This document shows positions 1 to 7,874 of a stretch of DNA of 12,461 nucleotides, one piece after another. The stretch's first letter is position 1. Each line of letters starts with the position of its first letter. A program made the position numbers and the translations under genes. Below the pieces are notes generated by a model, which searched no databases, was not told the DNA's origin, and was given only the letters and a program-made list of their open reading frames with translations. This DNA is from CAVSUR01 sp052143655 (lineage in GTDB: Bacteria; Actinomycetota; Actinomycetes; Streptosporangiales; Streptosporangiaceae): positions 1-12,461 of the forward strand of contig JBKQSL010000109.1 of the NCBI GenBank assembly GCA_052143655.1, given 5' to 3'.

Positions 1-70
1 GCGGAACTGGGCCAGCGCCCCGAGGACGGGCGCGCCGCTGCTGCCGGCTGGGGCGCCGAGTGGGGAGCAC

Positions 71-1540
71 ATGGTTCAGCGCAGTGGTGGTCAGCCGGGG
101 GCTGTGGGCGCACGGGAAATGCTCGCCGTCCTGCTCGACGCCGGGAGCTTCCGCTCCTGGGATGCGGCGCCGGTCGACGTCGGCCCGGACCCGGCCTACG
201 CGGCCGAGCTGGCCACGGCCCGGGACAAGACCGGGCTGGACGAGTCGGTGATCACCGGCTCCGGGCGGATACGCGGGCGCCAGGTCGCGGTGGCCGCCAG
301 CGAGTTCGGCTTCCTCGGCGGATCGATCGGCGTCGCGGCCGGCGAGCGGCTCGTGGCCGCCGTGGAGCGGGCGGCCGCCGAGCGGCTGCCGCTGATCGCC
401 ATGCCCGCTTCCGGCGGCACCCGGATGCAGGAGGGCACCGTCGCCTTCCTGCAGATGGTCAAGATCACCGCAGCGGTCACCGCGTACCGGGCGGCCCATC
501 TGCCCTACCTGGTCTACCTGCGCCACCCGACCACCGGCGGGGTCTTCGCCTCCTGGGGCTCGCTCGGGCACGTGACCGTGGCCGAGCCCGGCGCGCTGAT
601 CGGCTTCCTCGGCCCGCGCGTGCTGAGCATCCTGCACGGCGCCCCGCTGCCCGAGGGCGTGCAGACCGCCGAGAACCTGCACGCCTGCGGCCTGGTCGAC
701 GCGGTGGTCGAGCCGTCCGGGCTGGCCGGGTTCGTCGACCGCGTGCTGGCGGTCAGCACCGCGCAGCGGCGCAGCGTTCCCCGGCCGTCTGCCGGGCCGG
801 TACCGCGGGTCCCCGTCTGGGAATCGGTGCTGCGCACCCGCGGCGCCGAGCGGCCTGACGTGCATCAGCTGCTCGCGGTGGCCGACGTGGTAACGCTGCA
901 AGAGAACACGATCGTGCTGGCCCTGGCCCGGTTCGGCGGTAACTCGTGCGTGCTGGTGGGACAGGACCGGCTGGCCCCCGTCCCTGGACCGGCGGCGATG
1001 CGGCTGGCCCGGCGCGGCATGCGGCTGGCCACGGACCTGCAGCTGCCGCTGGTGACCGTCATCGACACCACCGGCGCTGAGCTGTCGCAGCAAGCCGAAG
1101 AGGGCGGGGTGGCCGCCGAGCTGGCCGCGACCCTGGCCGAACTGGTCAACCTGGACGTGCCCACGGTGTCACTGCTGCTCGGCCAGGGCGCCGGCGGCGC
1201 GGCGCTCGCCCTGTTCCCCGCCGACCGGGTGCTCGCGCTCCAGCATGGCTGGCTGTCAGCGCTGCCCCCGGAAGGCGCCAGCGCCATCATCTACCGGGAC
1301 GCCGGCCACGCGGCCGAGATGGCCGCCCGGCAGCGCATCGGCGCCGCCGACCTGGCCGCGGACGGCCTGGTCGACACGGTGATCGGCGAGGATCCGCAGC
1401 AACCCGGGCGATCCTGTGAGCGGGCCGCCGCGGAGCTGGCCTGGGAACTCGGCCGGCTAGACGCGGCCAGCAGCTCAGCGGCGCGGCTCGCCCGGCGGCT
1501 GGCCCGCTACCGCCGCGTCGGCCGGCCCACCGCGGGGTGA
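71..1540 (+). CDS. Fused beta/alpha carboxyltransferase of an acyl-CoA (acetyl-CoA-type) carboxylase
   Basis: This 489-residue cytoplasmic protein carries both halves of a biotin-dependent carboxyltransferase, which moves CO2 from carboxybiotin to an acyl-CoA. Residues about 14-230 resemble AccD (beta) without its zinc ribbon, with GGTRMQEG at 115-122 and GGVFASWG at 156-163. Residues about 265-450 resemble AccA (alpha), with GQGAGGAALAL at 371-381 as the second oxyanion-type glycine motif. No biotin carboxylase or biotin carrier gene is visible, so these subunits must be encoded elsewhere. The ATG at 71 follows GGGGAG at close spacing. The same frame is open to the window edge, so a start further left cannot be excluded, although similarity appears to begin near residue 14. 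Actinomycetes carry several such paralogues, and the acyl-CoA substrate cannot be told from sequence. Confidence 0.9.
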   Translation: MVQRSGGQPGAVGAREMLAVLLDAGSFRSWDAAPVDVGPDPAYAAELATARDKTGLDESVITGSGRIRGRQVAVAASEFGFLGGSIGVAAGERLVAAVERAAAERLPLIAMPASGGTRMQEGTVAFLQMVKITAAVTAYRAAHLPYLVYLRHPTTGGVFASWGSLGHVTVAEPGALIGFLGPRVLSILHGAPLPEGVQTAENLHACGLVDAVVEPSGLAGFVDRVLAVSTAQRRSVPRPSAGPVPRVPVWESVLRTRGAERPDVHQLLAVADVVTLQENTIVLALARFGGNSCVLVGQDRLAPVPGPAAMRLARRGMRLATDLQLPLVTVIDTTGAELSQQAEEGGVAAELAATLAELVNLDVPTVSLLLGQGAGGAALALFPADRVLALQHGWLSALPPEGASAIIYRDAGHAAEMAARQRIGAADLAADGLVDTVIGEDPQQPGRSCERAAAELAWELGRLDAASSSAARLARRLARYRRVGRPTAG

Positions 1541-1675
1541 CTACGACCTCGACAAGGCCATCGGGTCATCCTTCGGCGACGTCGAGTACTACACGGCCCA
1601 GCTGGCGGCGTCACCGGGCCGGCCCATTTCTGTGGACGCTCCAGCACGTCGCACGCGCTGCTGCTGCGCGACGGG
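1539..1675 (+). pseudogene. Possible gene remnant with a methyltransferase-like N-terminus
   Basis: The spacer after the carboxyltransferase gene reads, from 1539 in an open frame with no start codon, DYDLDKAIGSSFGDVEYY followed by TAQLAASPGR. This has the look of the N-terminal segment of some actinomycete class I methyltransferases, but no glycine-rich SAM motif follows and the sequence then turns into low-complexity Arg/Cys-rich translation. It is not the N-terminus of the intact methyltransferase on the other strand, whose start region is different. It may be a relic left by a deletion. The assignment rests on a short resemblance and is weak. Confidence 0.25.
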
Positions 1676-1691
1676 CGGCCGGTCCCGGCCG
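1676..1691. terminator. Short GC hairpin between convergent genes
   Basis: CGGCCG and CGGCCG form a 6-bp stem around a GTCC loop. The hairpin ends one base outside the methyltransferase stop codon (TGA at 1695-1693, minus strand) and lies downstream of the convergent carboxyltransferase gene, a position that would suit a bidirectional terminator. There is no U-tract, which is common for actinomycete terminators but also makes the call uncertain. Confidence 0.3.
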
Positions 1692-1692
1692 G

Positions 1693-2511
1693 TCAGCTGC
1701 CCAGCAGGAGCAGATGCCAGCATCCGTCGTCGGTCCGGCCGTCGGTCACCTGGAACCCCGCATCGGCCAGCCACTGGGCGACGACCTGCTGCGCCGGGTA
1801 GTAGCGGTAGGCGTCCTGGCCGATCACCTCGCCCGGCAGCAGCCGGGGAGGCCGGGGCGGCTCGTCTGGCAGCGGCGGGGCGCCCGGCTGGCTCGGCGCA
1901 GGCGGCGGGCTCAGGCCCTCATCGGGGAGCGGCGGGGCCGCCGGCAGCCGCGGAACCTCGTCCGGCAGCGGCGGCCCGGCGGAGATCCCCCTCGGCACGG
2001 TCAGGTACGCCGGGCTGCCCGGCCGCAGCACCTGCCGGAAGCCGGCCAGCACGACCGGCCAGTCCTCCGGGCCGATGTACTGCAGGACATCGACGCACAG
2101 CAGCCCGCCGAACCGGCCGAGCATGTCGGTCGCGGCGGCCAGTTCCTGCAAGGCCATCATCCGGGCGGGCATCTGCGGGAACTTCCGCCGGGCCATGGCC
2201 AGCATCCCGGCCGACTGGTCGATGCCGAAGCCACGCCGCCCGGCCTGCTCCAGCACCGGCCAGAACCGGCCGGTCCCGCAGCCGGCATCCAGTAGCTCAT
2301 CCCAGGGCGACATGGCCTCCAGGACCGCGTAGACGCCGGCCAGCCGGGCACTGCCGCCATCGCCGGCGCGATCGTCATAGCTGGCCGCGCAGCGGTCGTA
2401 GCGACGGCGGCAGATCGCGCGCCAGGCGTCCAGGAACTCGCGCCGGCCTGATTCCGGCAGCGCGTCCTCGGTCTGGCGCCCATAGCCCGCCACCTGGCCA
2501 TAATGGACCAC
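1693..2511 (-). CDS. Class I SAM-dependent methyltransferase with Pro-rich PPLPDE insertion
   Basis: The protein is 272 residues if the GTG at 2511 is used. It transfers a methyl group from S-adenosylmethionine to an unidentified substrate. LLDAGCGTGRF (about 73-83) is SAM motif I, the acidic end of beta 2 is D98 in GFGID, and beta 4 is LLCVDVLQYI (137-146). After beta 5 (AYLTV, 168-172) the usual short connection is replaced by about 55 residues rich in Pro, Asp and Glu with PPLPDE at 180, 193 and 212. The fold resumes at YRYYP and the following helix. The frame is open further upstream to 2775, but that part is antisense to the Cys-rich gene at 2578. GTG at 2511 is therefore preferred, and GTG at 2493 is the alternative. 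Neither has a clear ribosome-binding site. The gene is divergent from the 2578 gene and convergent with the carboxyltransferase. Confidence 0.87.
   Translation of the reverse strand: MVHYGQVAGYGRQTEDALPESGRREFLDAWRAICRRRYDRCAASYDDRAGDGGSARLAGVYAVLEAMSPWDELLDAGCGTGRFWPVLEQAGRRGFGIDQSAGMLAMARRKFPQMPARMMALQELAAATDMLGRFGGLLCVDVLQYIGPEDWPVVLAGFRQVLRPGSPAYLTVPRGISAGPPLPDEVPRLPAAPPLPDEGLSPPPAPSQPGAPPLPDEPPRPPRLLPGEVIGQDAYRYYPAQQVVAQWLADAGFQVTDGRTDDGCWHLLLLGS
1861..1974 (-). repeat. PPLPDE-coding repeats within the methyltransferase
   Basis: Three copies of an 18-bp unit encoding PPLPDE lie at about 1974-1957, 1935-1918 and 1878-1861 on the minus strand. On the plus strand they read as CTCGTC/CTCATC followed by (c/g)GGCAGCGG-type sequence. 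A fourth, decayed unit (RLLPGE) follows. The copies are imperfect, consistent with expansion by slippage or unequal exchange followed by drift. Confidence 0.75.
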
Positions 2512-2577
2512 TGCGGAGCAAGACGCCGGCCAGTAGCCGCAGTTCCGGCAAAATCGAATCTGTGTTCTACTATCGCG
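2512..2577. promoter_or_regulatory. AT-richer divergent spacer, probable promoter region
   Basis: This 66-bp spacer separates the divergent methyltransferase and Cys-rich gene and is visibly less GC-rich than its surroundings, especially 2550-2575. On the plus strand TACTAT at 2568-2573 fits the -10 pattern TAnnnT but lies only four bases before the ATG, slightly too close for a normal leaderless transcript. TTCCGG at 2543-2548 is a poor -35 at 19-bp spacing. The region probably drives one or both genes, but no individual promoter element is secure. Confidence 0.3.
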
Positions 2578-2868
2578 ATGGAACACGTCAGCTGCCCGGT
2601 CTGGTGGACCTACCCACGGGAGTGCCCGGCCGGGCACCCGTGGGGGCCGGGGCGCGTCATCGTCGGCTGGATGCCCTGCGACTGTCCCGGTGCGCTGCTG
2701 CACCCCGGACGCGGGCACCTGTGGGTGCGATGCGGCGAGCAGAGCTGCACGGCCACCTGGTACCGGCCACGGCATGGCTGGTTAAGCGGCGCCCTGGCAC
2801 GGCGGGCTGCCAGACTACGGTCATGCAGACGCTGGTCGCCGACCATCCGCTGGTCACCCACAAGCTGA
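2578..2868 (+). CDS. Small Cys-rich, zinc-ribbon-like conserved protein
   Basis: The frame starts at an ATG following the AT-richer spacer and encodes 96 residues. The first 67 look like a real protein: six cysteines (6, 16, 34, 36, 52, 57), the block CPAGHPWGPGRVIV at 16-29, PCDC at 33-36 and a closing C-TATWYRPRH. The spacing suggests one or two bound metal ions. The pattern resembles small uncharacterised actinomycete proteins; no function is known to me. The last 30 residues are Arg/Ser/Trp-rich and their final 46 bases overlap the start of upp in another frame. They may be an extension gained by losing an earlier stop: a TAA lies at 2785-2787 one base out of frame. No Shine-Dalgarno sequence is evident. 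Confidence 0.65.
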   Translation: MEHVSCPVWWTYPRECPAGHPWGPGRVIVGWMPCDCPGALLHPGRGHLWVRCGEQSCTATWYRPRHGWLSGALARRAARLRSCRRWSPTIRWSPTS

Positions 2869-3461
2869 CAGCCCTCCGCGACGCCCGGACCGAGACGCCG
2901 ACATTCCGCCGGCTCGCTGACGAGCTGGTCACGCTGCTCGCCTACGAGGCCACCCGGCACATCCAGGTCGAGCCGGTCACCGTGCAGACGCCGCTGGAGC
3001 CCGCCGGCGGGGTCCGGCTGAGCCGGCCGGTGCCGCTGGTGGTCCCGGTGCTGCGGGCCGGGATCGGCATGCTCGACGGGATGACCCGGCTGCTGCCGCA
3101 GGCCGACGTCGGCTTCGTCGGGCTGATCCGGGACGAGCAGACCCTGCAGGCCTCCACCTACGCGGAGCGGCTGCCGGCCAATCTGGCCGGGCGGGACGTG
3201 TTCGTGCTGGACCCGATGCTGGCCACCGGCGGGACCCTGCAGACGGTGGTCGAGATGCTCGTCACGCGCGGCGCAGCCACGGTCACGGCCGTGTGCCTGC
3301 TCGCCGCGCCCGAGGGCCTGGCCCGGCTGGAAGAGGTCTTCCCCGGCGACCAGCCGGAGATCCGGGTCGTCGCCGCCGCGCTCGACCGCGAGCTCAACGA
3401 CCGGGGCTACATCCTGCCGGGCCTCGGCGACGCCGGCGACCGCCTCTTCGGCGAGATCTAA
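2823..3461 (+). CDS. upp: Uracil phosphoribosyltransferase
   Basis: This 212-residue enzyme of pyrimidine salvage converts uracil and 5-phosphoribosyl diphosphate to UMP and diphosphate in the cytoplasm. Length and motifs match the family: VLRAGIGMLDGM in the first half, the PRPP-binding loop DPMLATGGT at 130-138, and the C-terminal uracil-binding segment GYILPGLGDAGDRLFG at 195-210. The ATG at 2823 gives the normal N-terminus (MQTLVADHPLVTHKLT). The frame is open far upstream to about 1533, but only because it lies antisense to the methyltransferase. The gene overlaps the end of the Cys-rich gene, so the two are probably co-transcribed. Its TAA overlaps the TAG of the convergent sbcC. Confidence 0.97.
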   Translation: MQTLVADHPLVTHKLTALRDARTETPTFRRLADELVTLLAYEATRHIQVEPVTVQTPLEPAGGVRLSRPVPLVVPVLRAGIGMLDGMTRLLPQADVGFVGLIRDEQTLQASTYAERLPANLAGRDVFVLDPMLATGGTLQTVVEMLVTRGAATVTAVCLLAAPEGLARLEEVFPGDQPEIRVVAAALDRELNDRGYILPGLGDAGDRLFGEI

Positions 3462-6442
3462 GCGACGACGCGGACCTCGGACGAGCCGTCCGGGAGGCGG
3501 CGGGCCTCGAGCCGCTCGGCCACCCGGTCCTTGAGCTCGGCGACGTGGCTGACGATGCCGACCACCCGGCCGCGATCGCGCAGCTCGTCGATGACCGTCA
3601 TCACCTGGTCCAGGGTCTGGGCGTCCAGCGAGCCGAAGCCCTCGTCGATGAACAGCGTGTCCAGGTCCACCCCGCCGGCCTCGGCCTTGACCACGTCGGC
3701 CAGGCCGAGGGCCAGGGCCAGGGACGTATAGAACGTCTCACCGCCCGACAGCGACGCCGGACTGCGTTCCTCGCCGGTGTGCCGGTCGATGACGGCCAGA
3801 GTCAGCCCGGCCCGGTCCCGCCGCTTCTCGCCCTCGTCGGTGCGCCGCAGCTCGTAGCGGCCCGACGACATCGCCGCCAGCCGCACGTTCGCCGCGCTCA
3901 CCACCTGGCCGAACCAGTGCCGCAGCACGTACGTGGTCAGCGCCACCCGGCGGTGCCCGTCCATCCCCTTGGCCAGCCCGGCGAGCCGGATCACCGCCGC
4001 GGTGCCTTCCTCCAGCCGGTCGGCGTCCTGCTCGGCGGCCGTCACCTCAGCCAGCCGGTCACCCAGCCGCGCGGCCTGGGCGGTGGCCGCCTCGCAGGCG
4101 GTCCGCACCTCCTGCTCGGCTTCCCCGGCCTGGCGCTCGGCTGCCGCCGCGGCGCCAGCGGCGGCCGCCACGGCGCCGGCCTGAGCCGGGTCGAGGCCGT
4201 CGAACTCCGGGCCTGCCACGACCGCCTGCAGCGCGGCGAGCCGGGAACTCCACGTCCGGACCTGCTCGTCGAGCGCCGCCAGCTGGCCTGGCCCGAGCAT
4301 GGCCGCCCGGGCGGCCGCCAGGCCGGCGAAGCCCTGGGCCAGCGCCTCGCCGCCCGCTCGCTCCGCCGTTTCCCGCTGCCCCGCCACGGCCGCCGCCAGC
4401 GCCTCCAGTGCTTCGGCCAGGCGCCGGCCGGCTGCGGCGCCGCTGCGCAGCGCCTGCTGGCGGGCCGCGACGGAGGGCTGGCCCTGGGCCGCATCAGCCA
4501 GCCCGGCCTGCAGTGCGCCCAGATCCGCTGCGGATTGCGCGGCCCGCTGTTGCGCTGCCGTGGCGTCCCGCTCGGCGGTCACCCGGTCACGGGCCACCCG
4601 GTCCTGCTCGGCGCGCAGCCGGTCCAGCTCAGCGGCCGCGTCCTCGGCGACCGTGGCTGCCTGCTGCGCCGCGGTCAGCTGCCGGTCCAGCTCGGTGACT
4701 CGCTCCTGCAGGTCCGCGACGCTGCCGCCGGCGGCGACCGCGGCGAGCGCGGCGGCCGACCGGTCCAGCCGCTCCCGCTCCCGCTCGGCGGCCTCGCGCC
4801 GCTCGGCGGCCTCGTCCCGCCGCCGCGCGGCGACCTCGACGTCCTGCGCTGACACGGCGCCCGCGCCGGCCCGGGCCGGCGCCGGATGCTCCGCCGAGCC
4901 GCAGACCGGGCAGGCGGTCCCGTCGGCCAGCCCGGCAGCCAGCTCCGCGGCCATGCCGTCCAGCCTCGCCTGCATCAGCCGCTGATGGACATCGACCAGC
5001 GCCTGGTGGGCGTCGGTGGCCGCGCGGGCGGCCGCAGCCTGCCCGGCCAGCTGCGGCTCCAGGCCGGCGAGCTGGCCAGCGGCGTCCGCCCGGGTGATCA
5101 CCGCGGCCCGCTGCTCGCGGACTGCCGGCAGGCACGCCGCCGCTGCCTGAGCGCCCGCGAGCCGCTCCCCGGCCGCCGCGATCTGGCCGGGCAGCTCCCG
5201 CTGCGCGGCGGCGAGGGCAGCCGCCAGTTCTACGGCGGGACTGGCAGCTGACTGCAGCTCGGCCAGCTCACGCTCGCGCTGAGCCAGCTGCTGCTCGGCA
5301 TCGACGAGGTGCTGGAGCGCGGCGGCCTGCTGCTCTGCCTCCTCCGCCCTGGCCCGGGCCCGCGGTCCGCCGTTCCCGGCAAGCTGCTCCTCGTCCGGGT
5401 CTGGAACGACGGCCGCCAGCGCGGCGCGTGCCGCCGATACCCGCTCGTCTGCTTCGGCGAGCGCGGCCAGCAGCGGCCGCACCGGCTCGGCCTGCCGGGC
5501 CGCGGCCAGCGCGCTGGCCCGCTCCTCGTGCCCGGCGCGCGTCGCCTCCTGCCCGGCCAGGTCCGCCAGCACCGCTGTCAGCCGGGTCATCCGGGCCGCC
5601 CGCTGCCGGGCCTGCTCGCCAGCCTGCCGGGCCGCCTCGGTCTGGGCCGCGGCCACTTCCAGTCCGGCCGCGGTCACCGCGATGGTGGCCGCCAGCTCGT
5701 CGGCGTGCTCCTTGAGCCGGACGGCCCGCTCGGCCCGGGGCAGGCAGAGCAGCTCGTCGCGGCCGGCGGCGTCCAGGCCCGCTGCCTCGGCTGCGGCGGA
5801 CACCGCGGCGGTGATCGCCTCCTGCGCCTGCTGGCGGGCCCGCACCGCATCAGCCCGCCGCCGGTCCAGCTCCGCGGTGATCCGGTCGAACAGCTCGGTG
5901 CCGAACAGCTTCGTCAGCAGTACCCGGCGCTCATCGTCCCCGGCGGCCAGGAACTTGGCGAACTGCCCCTGGGGCAGCAGCATGACCTGGGTGAACTGGG
6001 CCCGGTTCAGCCCGATCAGCTCAGTGACCTGCTCGCCCGCCTCAGCCTTGTTCGCCGACAGGCTGACCCAGCCGGCCTCCTCGGCCCGCTCCAGGTGCAC
6101 CCGGGCCGCCGCGGTGGTGAAGCCGTCACCGCGCTTCTTGGGCCGCTGGTGCTCGGGCACCCGGCAGATCCGGTAGCCGGTCCCGCGCAGCGAGAACTCC
6201 AGCGTCACCGACGGCTCGGCGTCCGGCGGGGCGAAATGCGAGCGCAGCCGGTCCTGCCCGGCGCCGTCGCCGGCCAGGCCGCCGTAGAGCGCGAACGTGA
6301 TCGCATCCAGGATCGTGGTCTTGCCCGCGCCGGTCGGGCCCTCCAGCAGGAACAGCCCGCTGCTCGTCAGCCGGCCGAAATCGATCCGCTGCTCGCGCGC
6401 GTACGGGCCGAACGCGGTCAGGGTCAGGCTGCGCAGCCGCAT
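3458..6442 (-). CDS. sbcC: SbcC, ATPase subunit of the SbcCD (Rad50/Mre11-type) nuclease
   Basis: The 994-residue protein is the SMC-like ATPase partner of SbcD. The complex opens and cleaves hairpins and processes blocked DNA ends in replication and recombination repair. Walker A is GPTGAGKT at 35-42. Long Ala/Glu/Arg/Gln-rich coiled coils flank the zinc-hook motif CPVC at 511-514, near the middle. The C-terminal head has the ABC signature LSGGE at 898, Walker B DTLFIDEG at 928-935, a D-loop SLDA at 938 and the switch histidine H966 in IVSH. The ATG at 6442 is preferred because it gives the canonical start MRLRSLTLTAFGPY; the extra 70 codons upstream are sbcD read in another frame. The start shares one base with the sbcD stop (TGATG), so translation is coupled. 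Confidence 0.97.
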   Translation of the reverse strand: MRLRSLTLTAFGPYAREQRIDFGRLTSSGLFLLEGPTGAGKTTILDAITFALYGGLAGDGAGQDRLRSHFAPPDAEPSVTLEFSLRGTGYRICRVPEHQRPKKRGDGFTTAAARVHLERAEEAGWVSLSANKAEAGEQVTELIGLNRAQFTQVMLLPQGQFAKFLAAGDDERRVLLTKLFGTELFDRITAELDRRRADAVRARQQAQEAITAAVSAAAEAAGLDAAGRDELLCLPRAERAVRLKEHADELAATIAVTAAGLEVAAAQTEAARQAGEQARQRAARMTRLTAVLADLAGQEATRAGHEERASALAAARQAEPVRPLLAALAEADERVSAARAALAAVVPDPDEEQLAGNGGPRARARAEEAEQQAAALQHLVDAEQQLAQRERELAELQSAASPAVELAAALAAAQRELPGQIAAAGERLAGAQAAAACLPAVREQRAAVITRADAAGQLAGLEPQLAGQAAAARAATDAHQALVDVHQRLMQARLDGMAAELAAGLADGTACPVCGSAEHPAPARAGAGAVSAQDVEVAARRRDEAAERREAAERERERLDRSAAALAAVAAGGSVADLQERVTELDRQLTAAQQAATVAEDAAAELDRLRAEQDRVARDRVTAERDATAAQQRAAQSAADLGALQAGLADAAQGQPSVAARQQALRSGAAAGRRLAEALEALAAAVAGQRETAERAGGEALAQGFAGLAAARAAMLGPGQLAALDEQVRTWSSRLAALQAVVAGPEFDGLDPAQAGAVAAAAGAAAAAERQAGEAEQEVRTACEAATAQAARLGDRLAEVTAAEQDADRLEEGTAAVIRLAGLAKGMDGHRRVALTTYVLRHWFGQVVSAANVRLAAMSSGRYELRRTDEGEKRRDRAGLTLAVIDRHTGEERSPASLSGGETFYTSLALALGLADVVKAEAGGVDLDTLFIDEGFGSLDAQTLDQVMTVIDELRDRGRVVGIVSHVAELKDRVAERLEARRLPDGSSEVRVVA

Positions 6443-7602
6443 CAGGCACCGGCCCCGGCGTGCTGCGCGGCCTCGACCACGTCGGCCAGGACCGCGCGCT
6501 GCGCCTCGTCCGGCGGGCCGCCGCTGGTGAACTCGACGAACAGCTCGCAGATCTCGGCCGGGCCGGCGGCCCGGGCGAGCCGTTCGGAGTCCGCGGCCGC
6601 GTCGGGCAGCCCGCCCTCGGGGGCGAAGTCGAGCACGAGCGTGTGCGGCCACTTCTCGCGCAGCCGCTCCATCGGGCCGGACGGCCGCTCCCGGTCAGTC
6701 AGCACCGCCTTGACCCAGCAGTCCGCGAGGCCGGCCAGGTCGCCGTCCGCCCGCGCGATCAGGTCACCCAGCCGGCCTCGCACCTCGCGCAGCGGCCGGG
6801 GCACCGGCGCGGGCAGCAGCGTCGCGCTCACCCGGCCCGCCCCGTCGATCTCCACCAGAGTCACCGACTTGACCTGGTCTTTCTCTCCGAACGAGAACGC
6901 CAGCGGGGACCCGCTGTAGCGGAGCATGTCATCGCCTGCGGTGACCCGCTGCTGGCCGTGCAGGTGGCCGAGTGCCACGTAGGAGAACCCGCCGAACACG
7001 GCCGCGGGCGCGTGCGCCATCCCGCCGACGCGGATGTCCCGCTCGGACTCCGACGGCTGGCCGCCGCTGACGAACGCATGCGCCGCGACCACGGTGCGGG
7101 TGGCGCCGCGGGCGGCGGCGTCGGCGCGGATCCGCTGCGCCGCGGCGGTCAGCACCGACTCGTGCGACCGCGCCGCGTGCAGGTCGGCCATGACCGCGTC
7201 CGGCAGTAAGTAGGGGATGCCGTAGACCGCCACCTCGCCGTGCTCGTCGCCGATGAGCACCGGCCGGCCGATGTCGGCCACGCCGGTGCGCAGGTGCACG
7301 CCCGCCGCCTCGCTCAGCCCCGCGCCGAACCCGAGCCGCACCGCCGAGTCGTGGTTCCCGCTGATCAGCACGACGGGGACGCGCGCACGGGCGAACGCCA
7401 CCAGCGTCTGGTCGAGCAGCCGGACCGCATCCGTGGGCGGGACCGCGCGGTCGTAGATGTCGCCGGACACCACCACCGCGTCGGCGTGGCGGCTGACCGC
7501 CTGGTCCAGCAGCCAGGTCAGGAACTCAGCCTGGTAGGCCAGCAGGTCCGCACCGTGCAGGGCCCGGCCGAGATGCCAGTCCGAGGTGTGGATCAGTCGC
7601 AT
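6442..7602 (-). CDS. sbcD: SbcD, Mre11-type nuclease subunit
   Basis: This 386-residue metallophosphoesterase is the nuclease subunit of SbcCD. The metal-binding residues are all present: D8 and H10 in TSDWHLGR, D48 in SGDIYD, N83 and H84 in SGNHD, H175 in AAHAF, and H213/H215 in GHLHG. The C-terminal part (from about 270) should hold the capping domain and the helices that bind SbcC. The ATG at 7602 gives the classic MRLIHTSDWHLGR start. The frame is open to 7701, but that extension is not family-like. The Shine-Dalgarno match is weak: GGAAG lies about 18 bases upstream. The gene is first of a two-gene unit with sbcC, and its own promoter should lie in 7603-7874, although I could not pick out clear -10 or -35 elements. 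Confidence 0.97.
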   Translation of the reverse strand: MRLIHTSDWHLGRALHGADLLAYQAEFLTWLLDQAVSRHADAVVVSGDIYDRAVPPTDAVRLLDQTLVAFARARVPVVLISGNHDSAVRLGFGAGLSEAAGVHLRTGVADIGRPVLIGDEHGEVAVYGIPYLLPDAVMADLHAARSHESVLTAAAQRIRADAAARGATRTVVAAHAFVSGGQPSESERDIRVGGMAHAPAAVFGGFSYVALGHLHGQQRVTAGDDMLRYSGSPLAFSFGEKDQVKSVTLVEIDGAGRVSATLLPAPVPRPLREVRGRLGDLIARADGDLAGLADCWVKAVLTDRERPSGPMERLREKWPHTLVLDFAPEGGLPDAAADSERLARAAGPAEICELFVEFTSGGPPDEAQRAVLADVVEAAQHAGAGA

Positions 7603-7874
7603 CGCGGCATCGATCAGGACTTCCGTGCGGGCCTGGGGCGGGCGAATGGGGACGTGGCCATGATGCCGGAGGAATGCGACATCCCCGCGGCTCCCGCCCA
7701 CGCCGGCGTGTCGCGGCCCGGCCCGCCGCGGGCGCTCTGGCCGCAGGCCCGGCCACGCCCGCCGGCGGCCACCCGGCGAACCCCATGAACGCCACAGCCG
7801 TGGGCATGGGTGCCCGTGAATGCCGCAACCACGGGGCTTGCGGCTGCGGCCGCCGGGCCGCGCCCGCTGGTCGG
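7603..7874. other. Gene-free spacer between ALDH operon and sbcDC
   Basis: This 272-bp spacer lies downstream of the ALDH pair and upstream of sbcD, both transcribed leftward. It must contain the ALDH transcript end and probably the sbcDC promoter. Besides the stem-loop at 7822-7844, a second inverted repeat GGGCA-TGGG-TGCCC lies at 7802-7815. The open frames crossing it are Pro/Arg/Gly-rich and resemble nothing I know. Confidence 0.6.
7822..7844 (-). terminator. Stem-loop downstream of the ALDH pair
   Basis: A perfect 7-bp inverted repeat, GCCGCAA at 7822-7828 and TTGCGGC at 7838-7844, encloses a 9-base loop. It begins about 30 bases after the ALDH-like gene's stop codon in the direction of its transcription. 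No T-tract follows, so termination would be of the U-less kind. Confidence 0.4.

Noticed and set aside
60..251. Plus-strand frame overlapping the start of the carboxyltransferase
   Set aside because: Ser/Arg/Pro-rich, no motif, and wholly within the carboxyltransferase coding sequence in another frame.
2568..2577. Leaderless promoter for the Cys-rich gene
   Set aside because: TACTAT fits TAnnnT but is four bases from the ATG rather than the usual six or seven, so I kept only a general promoter-region call.
1632..3461. Long plus-strand open frame of 609 codons ending with upp
   Set aside because: Only the part from 2823 is a protein family (Upp). The upstream part is Arg/Pro/Ala-rich translation antisense to the methyltransferase.
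3293..4852. 519-codon plus-strand frame opposite sbcC
   Set aside because: It is antisense to a well-supported SbcC head and coiled coil, and its composition is Gly/Arg/Leu-rich without motifs.
5309..6919. 536-codon plus-strand frame opposite sbcC and sbcD
   Set aside because: It is the antisense shadow of two genes with intact motifs on the minus strand, a usual effect of high GC.
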